A stretch of 64,000 nucleotides of DNA. Source: Salvia splendens (lineage: Eukaryota; Streptophyta; Magnoliopsida; Lamiales; Lamiaceae). The stretch covers positions 22,618,061 through 22,682,060 of the forward strand of contig NC_056038.1 in the NCBI RefSeq assembly GCF_004379255.2, written 5' to 3'. The notes under the pieces were generated by a model. That model made no database searches. It was given only the letters and a program-made list of their open reading frames with translations, and was not told the DNA's origin. A program made the translations under genes and the position numbers. Shown piece by piece: positions 1 through 10,128 of this stretch (its first letter is position 1; every line of letters begins with the position of its first letter).

Positions 1-392
1 TGTGGGATTTTGTGTATGTGTTAATGTGTTTATTTATTATGTGTGTGTAGTGTTATAGTGTGTTATTGTGTTTCTGCAACGCAACTACACAACACAAAAT
101 ACACAACTGCCACAATGCAAATGTTTGCAATGTTTGTGGTTACTGTAGTGTACGTAACTATTTGGTATTTTCTAATATTTGTTATTTTGTGCATATTTAT
201 GTATATGTGTGTCTATGTATGTAGTGTGTATAATTTTTGTGTAGTATGAAGTGTAATTTGTGCTTTGTGTGTATTTATTGTATAGATATAAATTGGTTTA
301 TTTTGTGTTTGTGTGTGAAGTGTGTGTATTTTGTGTAGTATCGGTGGTTATGTGCAATGTGTGTTTATAGTGTATGTATTTTGTGTATGTTT
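1..392. repeat. End of G/T-rich low-complexity block, upstream unit
   Basis: The + strand is dominated by tgtgt/tatgtgtagt words with very little C, like 17,626-21,582. It corresponds to 21,189-21,580, but roughly twenty single-base indels separate the two in under 400 bases, far more than elsewhere between the copies. The short open frame here is only low-complexity. Confidence 0.85.
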
Positions 393-1180
393 ACCCAACC
401 ATAATCAATCAAGAACATAACAAATTAGGTTGAAAAACCATCCCCTATTCATATGTCTATCCCCATGCAAAGAGATGTATCAACAATAATCAACAACCAC
501 CAACAATCTCTAATAATCAATCAACAACACAATTCACGGAAGTAATAATAGCCTAGGAATGCTATCAACGTGATTGTGCAGATAAATAATGAAGAACAAT
601 AGGGGTATTCACCAAAATCCAAAATCCAACATTCAACACTATTCACCATCTTCAACAAATTCAAAATTTATATCCTGGAAAACATGTGAGATCAATGTCA
701 AACTCATCCCTAATCATAAATCATGTTTTCTAACTGAAAATCTCAACATTAAGGCAATTCCTATCGAAGAAAATCTCAACATGTGAGGCCATGCTGGGAC
801 GCCATGGAATGCGACGTAAATTTCACCGATATTATTCTCTCTTATTTTACTTTCACTTAATTTTAACTATTATTATCATTTTCGCAAAACAACGGCCGAA
901 AAGAGACTGCTCACTTATAAAATGGGATGGAGGGGTATTATTCATTACCAATACTATTGGAGATGGATAAGGTAAGCATAATCTATTGTCTATATGTACG
1001 TATGTTTAGATCGAGTAATTTGTGAAACAATCTAGCATTATTTTATTTGTCCAAATAAAATCATTGATTGAATAAGTATATATTGTTTTAAATAATCAGC
1101 GAGTGTGTAAAGGGAGACTTAGGATCCTTACTTTGCTCTATTTAGGTAATGCAGTATATATAATAAGATTAGAAGATTAT
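393..1180. other. Unassigned AT-rich spacer
   Basis: No gene, transposon end or RNA is recognised. The 65-codon frame at 589-786 has no recognisable domain and is shifted by indels in the second copy, so it is not taken as coding. A tract near 815-915 is also carried by the second copy at about 22.0 kb. Confidence 0.5.
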
Positions 1181-1387
1181 TACTCCCTCCGTCCCACTCT
1201 AAGTGAAACATTTTCTTTTTTGTGACGTCCTACTTTAAATGACATATTTCTAAATATGAAAACATCACTCTCTACTTTTTTCCATCTCTCTTACTTTACT
1301 CTCTCTACTTACTCACAAAAACAACACTACATAAAAATCTCGTGCTGAATTAGAAATGTTCCACTTAAAGTGGGACGGAGAGAGTTA
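1181..1387. mobile_element. Stowaway MITE
   Basis: It opens with TA then CTCCCTCCGTCCC and closes with GGGACGGAGAGAG followed by TTA, giving the terminal inverted repeat and TA target typical of Tc1/mariner-derived Stowaway MITEs. About 205 bp, no coding capacity. The interior includes the family-like run aaaatctcgtgctgaa. Confidence 0.93.
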
Positions 1388-1849
1388 TATAAATCTCCTC
1401 ACTAATAGTATGCTCTACAATATTATTTCATGAGTCACTTTGTTGATTCCAAATTTAAAATATGAATCTTAAACTAAGTTGAGTAGTCCTTTTTTTTAAA
1501 GAACTAAAAACAAAATATCCAATCATTTCTTTTTTAACTAAAAACAAAATATTCAATCACACTTATTTTATTTTAGAATAAAGCTTAATTTTGGTCCTAA
1601 ACATATGATCAAAATACGAATTTGTTCCAAAACATTCATTTTTTTGAAAAACATGTTCATAACAAATGAAATTCTTGCCGGATTGGTACTTTTTTTACGG
1701 TTCCATAAAAAAACTAACGATCATGGCACTGTGCAATTAACATTGACCATTAGTTTTTTTGACGGAACCATACAATAAGGACTTCTTAGGTGATATTTTC
1801 ATTTGTTACGGACCCATTGATAAGACTCATTTCATGCATTGGTTTTGAG
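1388..1849. other. AT-rich spacer with a perfect-looking hairpin
   Basis: No gene is seen. At about 1,696-1,772 the arms acggttccataaaaaaac and gtttttttgacggaacc are near-perfect inverted repeats around a ~30-bp loop, as in a foldback MITE or the core of a larger one (tttggtcctaaacat lies upstream). The boundaries of any element are not clear. Confidence 0.5.
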
Positions 1850-3256
1850 TGATATTACGTGCTTTTGGGGGAGATAATGCACAAACCATGAGTTTAAGTG
1901 TGCAGGTTGCTGTTGGATCAAGTAGATCGTGCAAATTGACCGAGCAGACACAGATTGAGCAGAATGGAGTGAAAATGCCAAAAAGCCATCTAATTGATCA
2001 AGGAGAATTATCAGAAGGAGCAGTGAGCAGGACAGTGGAGAGAGAATTCGAAGACACTCTTATTTTAAGGGTACAAATGTCAAATCATGGAAGACATATC
2101 CTAGGAATTTGAGCTTGAAGCCACCCTATATAAAGGGACCAACATTGAAGGAAGAGAGCAACCCCCTCTTTAGAGCTCTTCTAGCTCACAGCTTCACATA
2201 GCTCACCATTCTACACAGTAGTTTTTAGAGAGTTCTTAGCTGCAAATTCACTCCAACTCCAGTTTCAAGCTCTCTACCTCCCAGCTCGGAGGGGGAAATC
2301 CTCAGTTCCGGCTGTTTCAATCATTTCATCATAGTTCCACCGCTCCGAGTAGCGAAGAAACAATCTTTATTTTCTTCCGATTAACTTTCGTGCTTTGAGA
2401 AGTTTTAGTACTTTAACATCCTAGCTTAAGAATTTCATAGTTATTTCGCTGCTTGTTTTCAAATTGACGTGGGAAGCTTGGATTTGGTTTTATTTCTGAA
2501 GTTGTGAAAGGTTTCGTTGAAGTTCTTGTTGGATATGGTGAAGTTGAGCTTATTTGTGTTTGTTGGATGCTTTTCGCTAACAATAGTTGTTAGGATGTCC
2601 TAGTTCTAGCTATTAACTGATTTCGTAGATCCATGCTAGTTAGAATTTGATTCCGTAGATCTGATCTGTTCTGTTTTGGAAATTGCATGATTATGGCTTA
2701 TTCTGGTTGATCACTTAGCATAGATCCAGTAGTTCTTCTTCGCTTAAATTTGTCGTTCGCGTCTTGTTTTGAAGCATGCTTTGTTTTCTTAAGATTCGAT
2801 TTATGCAATGCTCTGTTCTTGCTTAGTTTTTTTGAAGGAGACGAAGTAGGAGGTAGTTACAGATCAGATCTTAAACTTGCTCTATGCTTTTTACTTTTCC
2901 AGCTTTTCCTGTCAACCCAGCCAGTTTAGGAAATATGGTCCCCACGTACTTTTCCACCTTGTCTGCCTATTTTAGGAAAGTTTTCAGCATGATCTTTTGG
3001 ATGAAGGTCTTCCTAGTAGCCTTAGCTTAGATTTAAATGTTTGCTTCGTGTTTAGTCGTGCATGTATGTTGTCGTACGTAGCCTGTCTAGTTGATAAGTT
3101 AGGTAGAGTCCCCGGTTCATTCTTCCAAGTCAAGTAGGTAAAACTTAACCCACTTAGTTGCGTAGCAACTGCCAAAAACCTCCCAAAATGTCCCGAACAC
3201 ATGCTTGATACCTCCATCCTTGTGGGATTCGATCCTTACTTCCCTATACTAATTAA
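1850..3256 (+). mobile_element. LTR-like promoter fragment (gypsy-type, + strand)
   Basis: The stretch reads like the U3-R-U5 of a plant LTR retrotransposon. It has a TATA box (TATATAAA, 2,127-2,134) about 30 bases ahead of a pyrimidine- and AGCTC-rich leader, then a long T-rich leader, and it ends with gtgggattcgatccttac, a phrase I associate with Athila/Tat-type LTR ends. No PBS, gag or pol follows, because a nested Stowaway pair begins at 3,257. A host-gene promoter and leader remains possible. The antisense 77-codon frame at 2,984-3,217 is not considered real. Confidence 0.4.
2127..2134 (+). promoter_or_regulatory. TATA box of LTR-like fragment
   Basis: TATATAAA inside ccctatataaaggg, preceding a transcribed-looking leader by the usual ~30 bases. 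It is identical in the second copy (about 23,315). Confidence 0.55.
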
Positions 3257-3686
3257 TACTCCCTCCGTCCTCAAAGAATATGCACTTTGGGTTCGGCACA
3301 GGTTTTAATACTCCACCCGTTCCATAATAGAGGTCACACTTTCCTTTTTAGTTTGTTCCACAAAAGATGTCACATTTCTTTTTTTTGAAAAAAGTCTCTC
3401 ACATTAATATACATATATATTATTTTCTCTTTGCACTTAACACACAAAACAACACCACCTAAAATCTCGTGTCAATCCCTAAGTGTGACATCTAATCTGG
3501 GACGGAGGGAGTACAAAATTGGGAAAACAAGAGAGAGATAGAAAGAAAAAGTAATTAAAGTATTGTTAGTGGAGAATGAGTCTCACCTCATTAGAATGAA
3601 AAGAGTTTCTAAAATTGGAAAGTGCATATTCTTGTGGGACGGACTAACTAGGAAAGAGTGCATATTCTTGTAGGACGGAGGGAGTA
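3257..3686. mobile_element. Outer Stowaway MITE, interrupted
   Basis: It begins TA-CTCCCTCCGTCC followed by tcaaagaatatgcactt and ends with agtgcatattcttg, GGACGGAGGGAG and TA, so the ends are complementary well beyond the Stowaway core. An internal Stowaway of another subfamily (3,309-3,513) is inserted in it. A further end-like piece lies at about 3,640. Confidence 0.88.
3309..3513. mobile_element. Inner Stowaway MITE nested in another
   Basis: TA-CTCCACCCGTTCC at the left and GGGACGGAGGGAG-TA at the right. Subterminal gtcacactt and aagtgtgac pair with each other. It is about 205 bp and lies wholly inside the outer element, so it inserted later. Confidence 0.88.
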
Positions 3687-3720
3687 GTATTTTTTTCTTA
3701 AAAAAAAATTAACTCCTATT

Positions 3721-3763
3721 GTAGGACGGAGGGAGTGCATATTCTTGTAGGACGGAGGGAGTA
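3721..3763. repeat. Duplicated Stowaway right ends
   Basis: Two more copies of the outer element's right terminus (gtaggacggagggagt, then cattcttgtaggacgg-type sequence) follow the intact end. They look like a local duplication of the MITE end. Confidence 0.65.
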
Positions 3764-4670
3764 GTATTTGTGGTTTATGGGTTTAAAAGTAGCTTCGTAT
3801 TGCGCGTCCGACAACACGTATTGGTCCAGTCAGTCTTCTTGATCTGTCTGCGATTTTCCTTTATATATTTTGTTTACATCGCGCGTTCTCGAGCCATGTC
3901 TTTCACCCATTTTTTCAACAAATTTCCAATATCCGTCGGTAGAAATAGGATGTCAAATTGACGAAGCAGAAGAAGAATAGAGATTTAATTCTATTGTTGA
4001 TTTGCCAATTGGGCACGCAATTCGTTTGGAAAATTTTCACAATTACCGATTCTCTTCTTTCTTGCCCATTTCTAATTCTTGAAAATTTATCAAAATCCGT
4101 CTGCGCAAATTTGAGATTCTTGAAAATTTTGGAGAAGCAAGAAATAACAATATGAGATGTTATGTTGAATTTAAGCTTGGAAAAAATATTGTGGAATCTC
4201 AATTTGAAGAAGAAAATAATAAAGAGATAGCAGATTGTATTGTTTGTGATAAAGATTGTGTAGATAAATTTTTGTACCAACTTAATTGGGACAGATGGAG
4301 TAATATAATATCCTTTCAAACACACAAAATAGTGCAACCTTATAATGCGAGTGACTGTCTAGGATTGATACCAGTTGCGGATCCAGAATTTTCATATTGG
4401 GGGTGCGATAAATAATTATATTCACTTGAAAATATAAAATTGAAGCGATATTTTTTTCGGCTATGTCAATTTTTCTATCAAGTCATTCCATTAAATAAAA
4501 ATAATTAATTTTAGGGCTATTACTTGAAAAATTTATCCCTTTGAAATTTAAAATTTATCCCTTTTAAATTTTATTTTAAATTTATCCCTTTGAAATATGA
4601 ACTTTCTAATTTAGGATAAAACTTTCTTTCTAATAAAGCGAGAATTCATTCTCTACTAACAATACTTAGC
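3764..4670. other. Unassigned AT-rich region without a credible gene
   Basis: Short frames run on both strands (3,770-3,961 +, 3,958-4,155 +, 4,152-4,415 +, 3,915-4,337 -). None has a recognisable domain. Between the two copies an extra A in a homopolymer (about 25,370) shifts the frame equivalent to 4,152, so coding is not maintained. The phrase gttgcggatccagaa near 4,375 resembles repeat-element edges. Confidence 0.5.
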
Positions 4671-4683
4671 ATATATATATATA
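4671..4683. repeat. (TA)n tract, left flank of element A
   Basis: A short AT dinucleotide run immediately next to the first base of element A's left inverted repeat. Confidence 0.9.
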
Positions 4684-5316
4684 GGGGAGCCTTATTCTCC
4701 TTTTCCTCTCTTACATCCTTTTTCCTTCTTAATATTAACCCTTAGATCTAGGGAATCGACGGATCATATTATTTCTAGGAATCTAATTCCGTGTTGCATT
4801 ATAGTAGGTCGCAGTATGCATTACAGGGGTAATATAGACATTTTCAGGTGTAATATGAACCGCCATATTTTGGAAGGAGAGACTTTTACGGGATTTGAAA
4901 CAATCTACTCTGCTTATTTCATCATTCTATACGCACACCACCCAAACAATTCACCCCACTCTCTCCACCACTTAAAACCCTAGCTCTCTCCCCCTCCCCA
5001 TCGCTGATTCAGACGATTGAGCAGCAGGGGACCAAAATTCCGGCGAAAATCAGCAACTGGCGACAACATCTACGCATAAACACCGACTCATTTCTCATAG
5101 GTATGTTTAAACAGCGATGGAGGCATCTTTTTTCGTGCTTTTGCAGACGCATAGTGTTAAAATCGCGTCTTTATAGTTTGCCTGGGCGCAGACAGGCGTG
5201 AAATAAGTTGGTTTTTGTTTTTGGATTTCTCTGAATTTTAAGTGATTTTGGGTTCAGATAAATAGGTGTCGATTGCGGCTTCATGATACGTTTTTTTGGT
5301 TGCAGGCAGATCGATA

Positions 5317-7188
5317 ATGACTAAGAGGGGACGACCGTTTTCTCAAGTATCAGAGGCTGCAGGTAAATTTTCCGTCGGATTGATTCAAGTCAGTATCTTT
5401 TTGTAGATTGTGTGAAAGGGTATTAGCAACCTTCTAGAATCCGAATTATCCATGTTTTGTGGTCAATTGGTTCGTAATAATCTTGTCTGTGTTTTCACCT
5501 TTTATGAATATGAATAGCATTATTTAGATGTCTAGTTTCATTACTTGCAGTAAAGCTAGCATTTTAGGGGTATTTAGATGTGCAGTGCTCAAGAGTATAT
5601 ACATTTATTGTTTGTTCGGATTACTGTATTATGTATATGTTTGGAGATTCATTGAGGGTTTTAAATTGTGCGTGTGCTGCATAATACAATATGTAAGAAT
5701 TCCGTGTGCATTTTTAGGCCAGACAGTGCATTATGGGTAGGTTTGTATACATTATTTGTTCATTATGGGTAGGCCAGACAGTACCTCCACAATGTTCATT
5801 ATTTCTTTATTTTCTGCATTATGGGTAGGTTTGTATTCATTATTTGTTCCTACTGCATCATGTTTGTCTTGCTGTAAGTAATTATCCCGACTTATTACTT
5901 TTGATGTTGTCTTGTTTAATATGTAGTGCATTATCTAAAAGAATAATAGCATACCTTTCAGTATATGGTGCATTTTAGAGGTGTGTGCAGTGTATTGTGT
6001 GTTATGCAATTTATTTTGAAGACATATAGTTATATGCATTATTGAACGTAGCCTGTGCATTACGTACCAAGATGTATGCATTATAGTATTAATATTAAGC
6101 ATTATAGTATTAATATTAAGCATTATGTATGTGTTTGGAGATTAGTGCATTATTTATGTGCTTGGAGATTCATTGTGTGTTTTACATTGTGCATAATGTA
6201 GAGTAGATAGTGTGCTCCAGAATACAGTATGTAAGAATTCTGTGTGCATTTTTTATGCCAGACAGTGCATTATGTATCATTATGCATGCATTATGTTGCT
6301 TTTAACATTGGTTATTGGTTGTATTGGTTTGTTGCCTCAGATTTTTACAGAGGAATCTGATTGATGATTTGTTACTTTTATATATTATATGGTTTGATTA
6401 GTGCATTATGTCTATACTGAAACCGTCATTATGTGCAGAAAAGTATGCAATATATATGGTGTTGTGTGTTTTAGTGACTACAATAAGTAAATAGTACATA
6501 TGTGCATTTTTTAGTTTGTACTGTGCATTATTGAACATGATTTATGCATTATGTTTATTAAATTATGCATTACTAAGCGTATTGGGTGTGTACTAGTATT
6601 TACTCAGTCAGGATGAGTGGTATTCATTATGTGCAGTAAATTATGCAATATGTAGGGTGTTGTGTGTTTTAGTGACTAAACTCAGGAAAGAGTACATATG
6701 TGCATTTTTTAGTATAGACTGTGCATTATGGAACATAATTTATGCATTATGTTTACTAAATTATGCATTACTAAGGGTATTGGGTTTGTTGTAATAGCTG
6801 CCCAGTTAGTATGAAAGTTTTTTTATTGTGTTGTGTTGGTACTGCATTGTGAATCTGTAATAGTGCATTTTTTGTAGTATTGTGTGCATTATATGAGTGG
6901 TATTATTTATATTGTTTAATACATTTTCTGTGTAACACATGTGCATTTTTGTGTTTAGACAATGCATTATGAGTAATTTTTAATGCATTATGAGGTTGTG
7001 TTATGCATTATTTCATATGATATATGCATAAATCTGTAAAAAGCTAGCAGCATTATTTATTCTGATTTATTGATAATGTTTTGATGTTTTACTTTGTTTG
7101 ATCCATATCAGAGAAGCGGCTAAGATCAGACATTGACGATGCAGTTGACGATGTTATTCCAGTTGACGAGAATTATGGTTTGGAGTGA
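5317..7188 (+). CDS. Spliced micro-ORF in element A (two coding exons)
   Basis: A start codon at 5,317 follows an acceptor (ggttgcag, 5,305) and opens a reading frame to 5,362, where GTAAAT forms a donor. A second exon at 7,112-7,188 follows an acceptor (catatcag) and ends in TGA. The phases join exactly (46 + 77 nt), giving 40 residues starting MTKRGRPFSQ, with a basic EKRLR and an acidic SDIDDAVDD stretch. A possible 5' noncoding exon ends at 5,100 with GTATGT. The product is not recognised; it could be the N-terminal stub of a transposase or captured host gene. The intron is 1.75 kb and packed with TGCATTAT motifs. The second copy preserves every splice site and codon. Confidence 0.35.
5700..7060 (+). 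repeat. Dispersed TGCATTAT motif array
   Basis: The octamer tgcattat or one-mismatch forms (gcattacg, tgcattttt) recurs dozens of times at irregular spacing, mostly in the same orientation, through the intron of the micro-ORF and on to about 8.2 kb. It is not a regular tandem repeat. The same word appears within the 8.3-9.3 kb array. Confidence 0.85.
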
Positions 7189-7752
7189 GTTTTGGTTCGG
7201 CTATAGGGAGATCTTGGTTAATGGGTAAACTGATATTCGGATAGATGTTTCAATTTAAAACTATACTTTTTCGCAACTTAATAAGTGCGTTTGGATATTA
7301 GCTAATTATTTAGATTTGGGTAAATTATCCGTATTTAGCATTATAGATTGTGCATTGTGTTTTACAATCTGTGCATTACTCCTTTATCGACTGTCATTAT
7401 TTGCAATGTAGTGTTCGTTACGATAATAATTGTGTATATGCAAAGTCTGAGCTGTTATTCCAGTTGACGAGAATTATGGTTTGGAGTGAGTTTTGGTTCG
7501 GCTATAGGGAGATTTTGGTTAATGGATAAACTGATATTCGGATAGATGTTTCAATTTAAAACTATACTTTTTCGCAACTTAATAAGTGTGTTTGGATATT
7601 AGCTAATTATTTAGATTTGGGTAAATTATCCGTATTTAGCATTATAGATTGTGCATTGTGTTTTACAATCTGTGCATTACTCCTTTATCGACTGTCATTA
7701 TTTGCAATGTAGTGTTCGTTACGATAATAATTGTGTATATGCAAAGTCTGAG
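7151..7752 (+). repeat. 302-bp direct tandem duplication
   Basis: The block starting gttattccagttgacgag at 7,151 recurs at 7,453 with very few changes. It includes the last half of the micro-ORF's second exon, so the exon end is present twice; only the first has an in-phase upstream splice acceptor. Confidence 0.92.
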
Positions 7753-8291
7753 CATTATGTGTAATTATATCGTCATTATTTACAGTCAATTATGCATTAT
7801 AAGAAGTATGCATGATAAATTTAAAGTTGATATAAACGTTGCGACATAATTCAGGGGTGCATGGTTTATTTCAACTGGATATAAATTCAACATTAGATAA
7901 ATTAGTGCATTATTTGATTAAAACGTTGCATTATTTACCAAGAAATTATCATTATTTAAAATTTTGTATTGAATAAGGCGTATCAACGGGCTGCATTATT
8001 TATTCCAATAAGTGAATTTTTTAATTTAATCGTTTTGCCAGAATTCAGGGGTTCATGGAATATTAAAATCAGATATCAATTCTGCAATCTACATTTTAGT
8101 GCATTATTTTACTAAAACGTTGCATTATGACCTAGGAAAAAAAATTGGGAACAAACAAAATAATTCATCAGAACACAACTGATACAAAGTTGACTTGTTT
8201 AAATAAAAACCAAACGTTGCATTATGACAGAAATAAAGTTCCAATAACAAAAACAAAAACATGACCTAGTGCAAGACACAAGATGTTGCTA
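7753..8291. other. AT-rich interior of element A
   Basis: No gene is recognised. TGCATTAT and GTTGCATTAT words continue, with a partial local repeat (gaattcaggggtgcatgg near 7,850 and gaattcaggggttcatgg near 8,042). Confidence 0.6.
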
Positions 8292-9346
8292 TATGTACGT
8301 ACTATACCCTAGCCCCTAGTCTAATTAAACCCTGGGGGGAAACAAGAAACGTGTGCCAAACATCGTATCACGGTAAATCTTATTCGTATGCATTGCAGTT
8401 CACATAATTTGCATTATACAGTCAATAATATTCATTACTCGCTACAATTTGGTGCATTTTTCGAATTGTTTTACAATTTGTAATTAATGTGTACGTACTA
8501 TACCCTAGCCCCTAATCTTATTAAACCCTTGGGGGAAACAAGAACCGTGTGCCAAACAACGAAACACGGTAAATCTTATTCGTATGCATTGCAGTTCAGA
8601 TTTTGATCATTATATAGTCAAATATATCCATTACTCAATACCATAAGTTGTCATACATAAACTGTTATTAAACCCTGGGGGAAACAAGAAACGTGTGCCA
8701 AACATCGTATCACGGTACATCTTATTCGTATGCATTGCAGTTCACATAATTTGCATTATACAGTCAATAATATGCATTATTCGCTACAATTTGGTGCATT
8801 ATTCGAATTGTTTTACAATTTGTAATTAATGTGTACGTACTATACCCTAGCCCCTAATCTTATTAAACCCTTGGGGGAAACAAGAACCGTGTGCCAAACA
8901 ATGAAACACGGTAAATCTTATTTGTATGCATTGCAGTTCACATAATTTGCATTATACAGTTAATAATATGCATTACTCGCTACAATTTGGTGCATTATTC
9001 GAATTGTTTTACAATTTGTAATTAATGTGTACGTACTATACCCTAGCCCCTAATCTTATTAAACCCTTGGGGAAACAAGAAGCGTGTGCCAAACAACGAA
9101 ACACGGTAAATCTTATTCGTATGCATTGCAGTTCAGATTTTGATCATTATATAGTCAAATATATCCATTACTCAATAACAGATGTTGTCATACATAAACT
9201 GTTATTAAACCATGGGGGGAAACAAGAAACGTGTGCCAAACATCGTATCACGGTACATCTTATTCGTATGCATTGCAGTTCACATAATTTGCATTATACG
9301 GTCAATAATATGCATTACTCGCTACAATTTGGTGCATTATATGGAT
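8292..9346 (+). repeat. Six-unit tandem array in element A
   Basis: The phrase aaacccttgggggaaacaag recurs at 8,327, 8,523, 8,670, 8,865, 9,061 and 9,207, spaced 196, 147, 195, 196 and 146 bp. Long units contain gtacgtactataccctag; short units lack it. Each also holds gtgtgccaaacatcg and gtatgcattgcagttca. Frames of 118 and 61 codons here simply read through the array. Confidence 0.92.
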
Positions 9347-9511
9347 ACAATCGATTCATCCCCAATTCGAAAAAAACCTAACAACAATGAACAATAAAGC
9401 AATTCAAAATTCTCGAGATCAATTATACAATTATTCGATTCGCAAAGCAGCACTCGAATGAATGAATGAAAAATCACGGCTATTATAAATCATCAAATCA
9501 ACATCGATCGA

Positions 9512-9679
9512 TCAGCGCCGCACCTTCTGATGAAAATTCCGATGATAGTTGCAGGCGACGCACCTCAAGGCGGCGGCGGTGCCGTCCTCACCGGTAGGCA
9601 TGAACTCGCAGCAGCCGTCGACGGTGTACTTGCCGAGGAGCGGAATCGTCAATCTCCACACCAATTGAAGTTTGATCAT
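9512..9679 (-). pseudogene. ZF-HD / mini zinc finger (MIF) remnant
   Basis: Reading leftward from an ATG at 9,679 to a TGA at 9,512 gives 55 residues whose last 40 carry the ZF-HD dimerisation zinc-finger signature: [15 protein letters not shown], then [13 protein letters not shown]. Known MIF/ZF-HD proteins are plant transcription regulators with a KECxxNH segment first and a CxACxCHRNFH core. Here the KECxxNH half is absent, replaced by [10 protein letters not shown], and the third core cysteine is tyrosine, so metal binding is probably lost. It lies antisense at the right end of element A beside the TIR, which suggests transduplication. It is unchanged in the second copy. The domain identity is secure; function is unlikely. 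Confidence 0.85.
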
Positions 9680-10105
9680 GTCGTTGCAGCGATTGAAGGA
9701 TCCTTCTAGATTTTATTCGAATTGTGGTTTTGGATTCGATTTGATCATCGGACTTGAGAGAACGAATCATTCTCTGGATTTCGAGAACAAATCACAGTAA
9801 TTGAAGGATAGAATTCACTGGTGTTGACAACGATTTTGATGAATTAATTGATTGGCACAACGATTGCGTGAATATCTTCCTTCCAGATTGAAGACGATTT
9901 TGAGATATTGAAAATAAGGAAACACGTGAATTAAGGGGGGAGAAACTGATCCAAATTTGATTTCCATTTTAGCCCTTTTTGGGTTTTTTAATCATTAAAT
10001 TTAATATTTTTATAAACAAATTTAGGCCATAGGATTTGGAAAATCAAGGTCTAAGATCAAGAAGGAAATAGGAGGAAATATAGGAAAAGGAAATGAATAC
10101 ATCCC
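9680..10105. other. Right subterminal region and TIR of element A
   Basis: It contains exon-like sequence continuing upstream of the MIF remnant (antisense) and then the right inverted repeat, ending atacatccc at 10,105. The antisense frame 9,588-9,770 overlaps the MIF segment in the wrong frame and is dismissed. Confidence 0.6.
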
Positions 10106-10128
10106 TATATATATATATATATATATAT
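10106..10128. repeat. (TA)n tract shared by elements A and B
   Basis: A 23-base TA run separates A's last CCC from B's first GGG. The second copy has 33 bases here (31,291-31,323), the largest length change between the units at this point. Confidence 0.95.

Larger units (their letters stand above)
4684..10105. mobile_element. Element A: 5.4 kb TIR transposon with gene fragments
   Basis: The left end (from 4,684) and the reverse complement of the right end (to 10,105) align over about 70 bases at roughly three quarters identity, sharing TCCTTTTCCT and TTTCCTTCTT at matching positions. Both ends abut (TA)n. Inside are a spliced 40-residue ORF on the + strand, many TGCATTAT motifs (about 5.7-8.2 kb), a 302-bp tandem duplication, a six-unit tandem array and an antisense ZF-HD/MIF remnant near the right end. 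No transposase is present, so it is non-autonomous. The gene pieces at both ends resemble Pack-MULE cargo. Assignment to the MULE superfamily is inference; no 8-9 bp TSD is visible apart from the TA runs. Confidence 0.75.

Noticed and set aside
1849..2112. 87-codon plus frame
   Set aside because: It lies within the U3-like part of the LTR fragment upstream of the TATA box and is not kept in the second copy, where single-base indels shift it.
3915..4415. 140-codon minus frame and 87-codon plus frame
   Set aside because: They overlap each other, have no domain, and the plus frame is altered in the second copy by a homopolymer indel.
9588..9770. 60-codon minus frame
   Set aside because: It is out of frame with the MIF remnant, which carries the conserved motifs.
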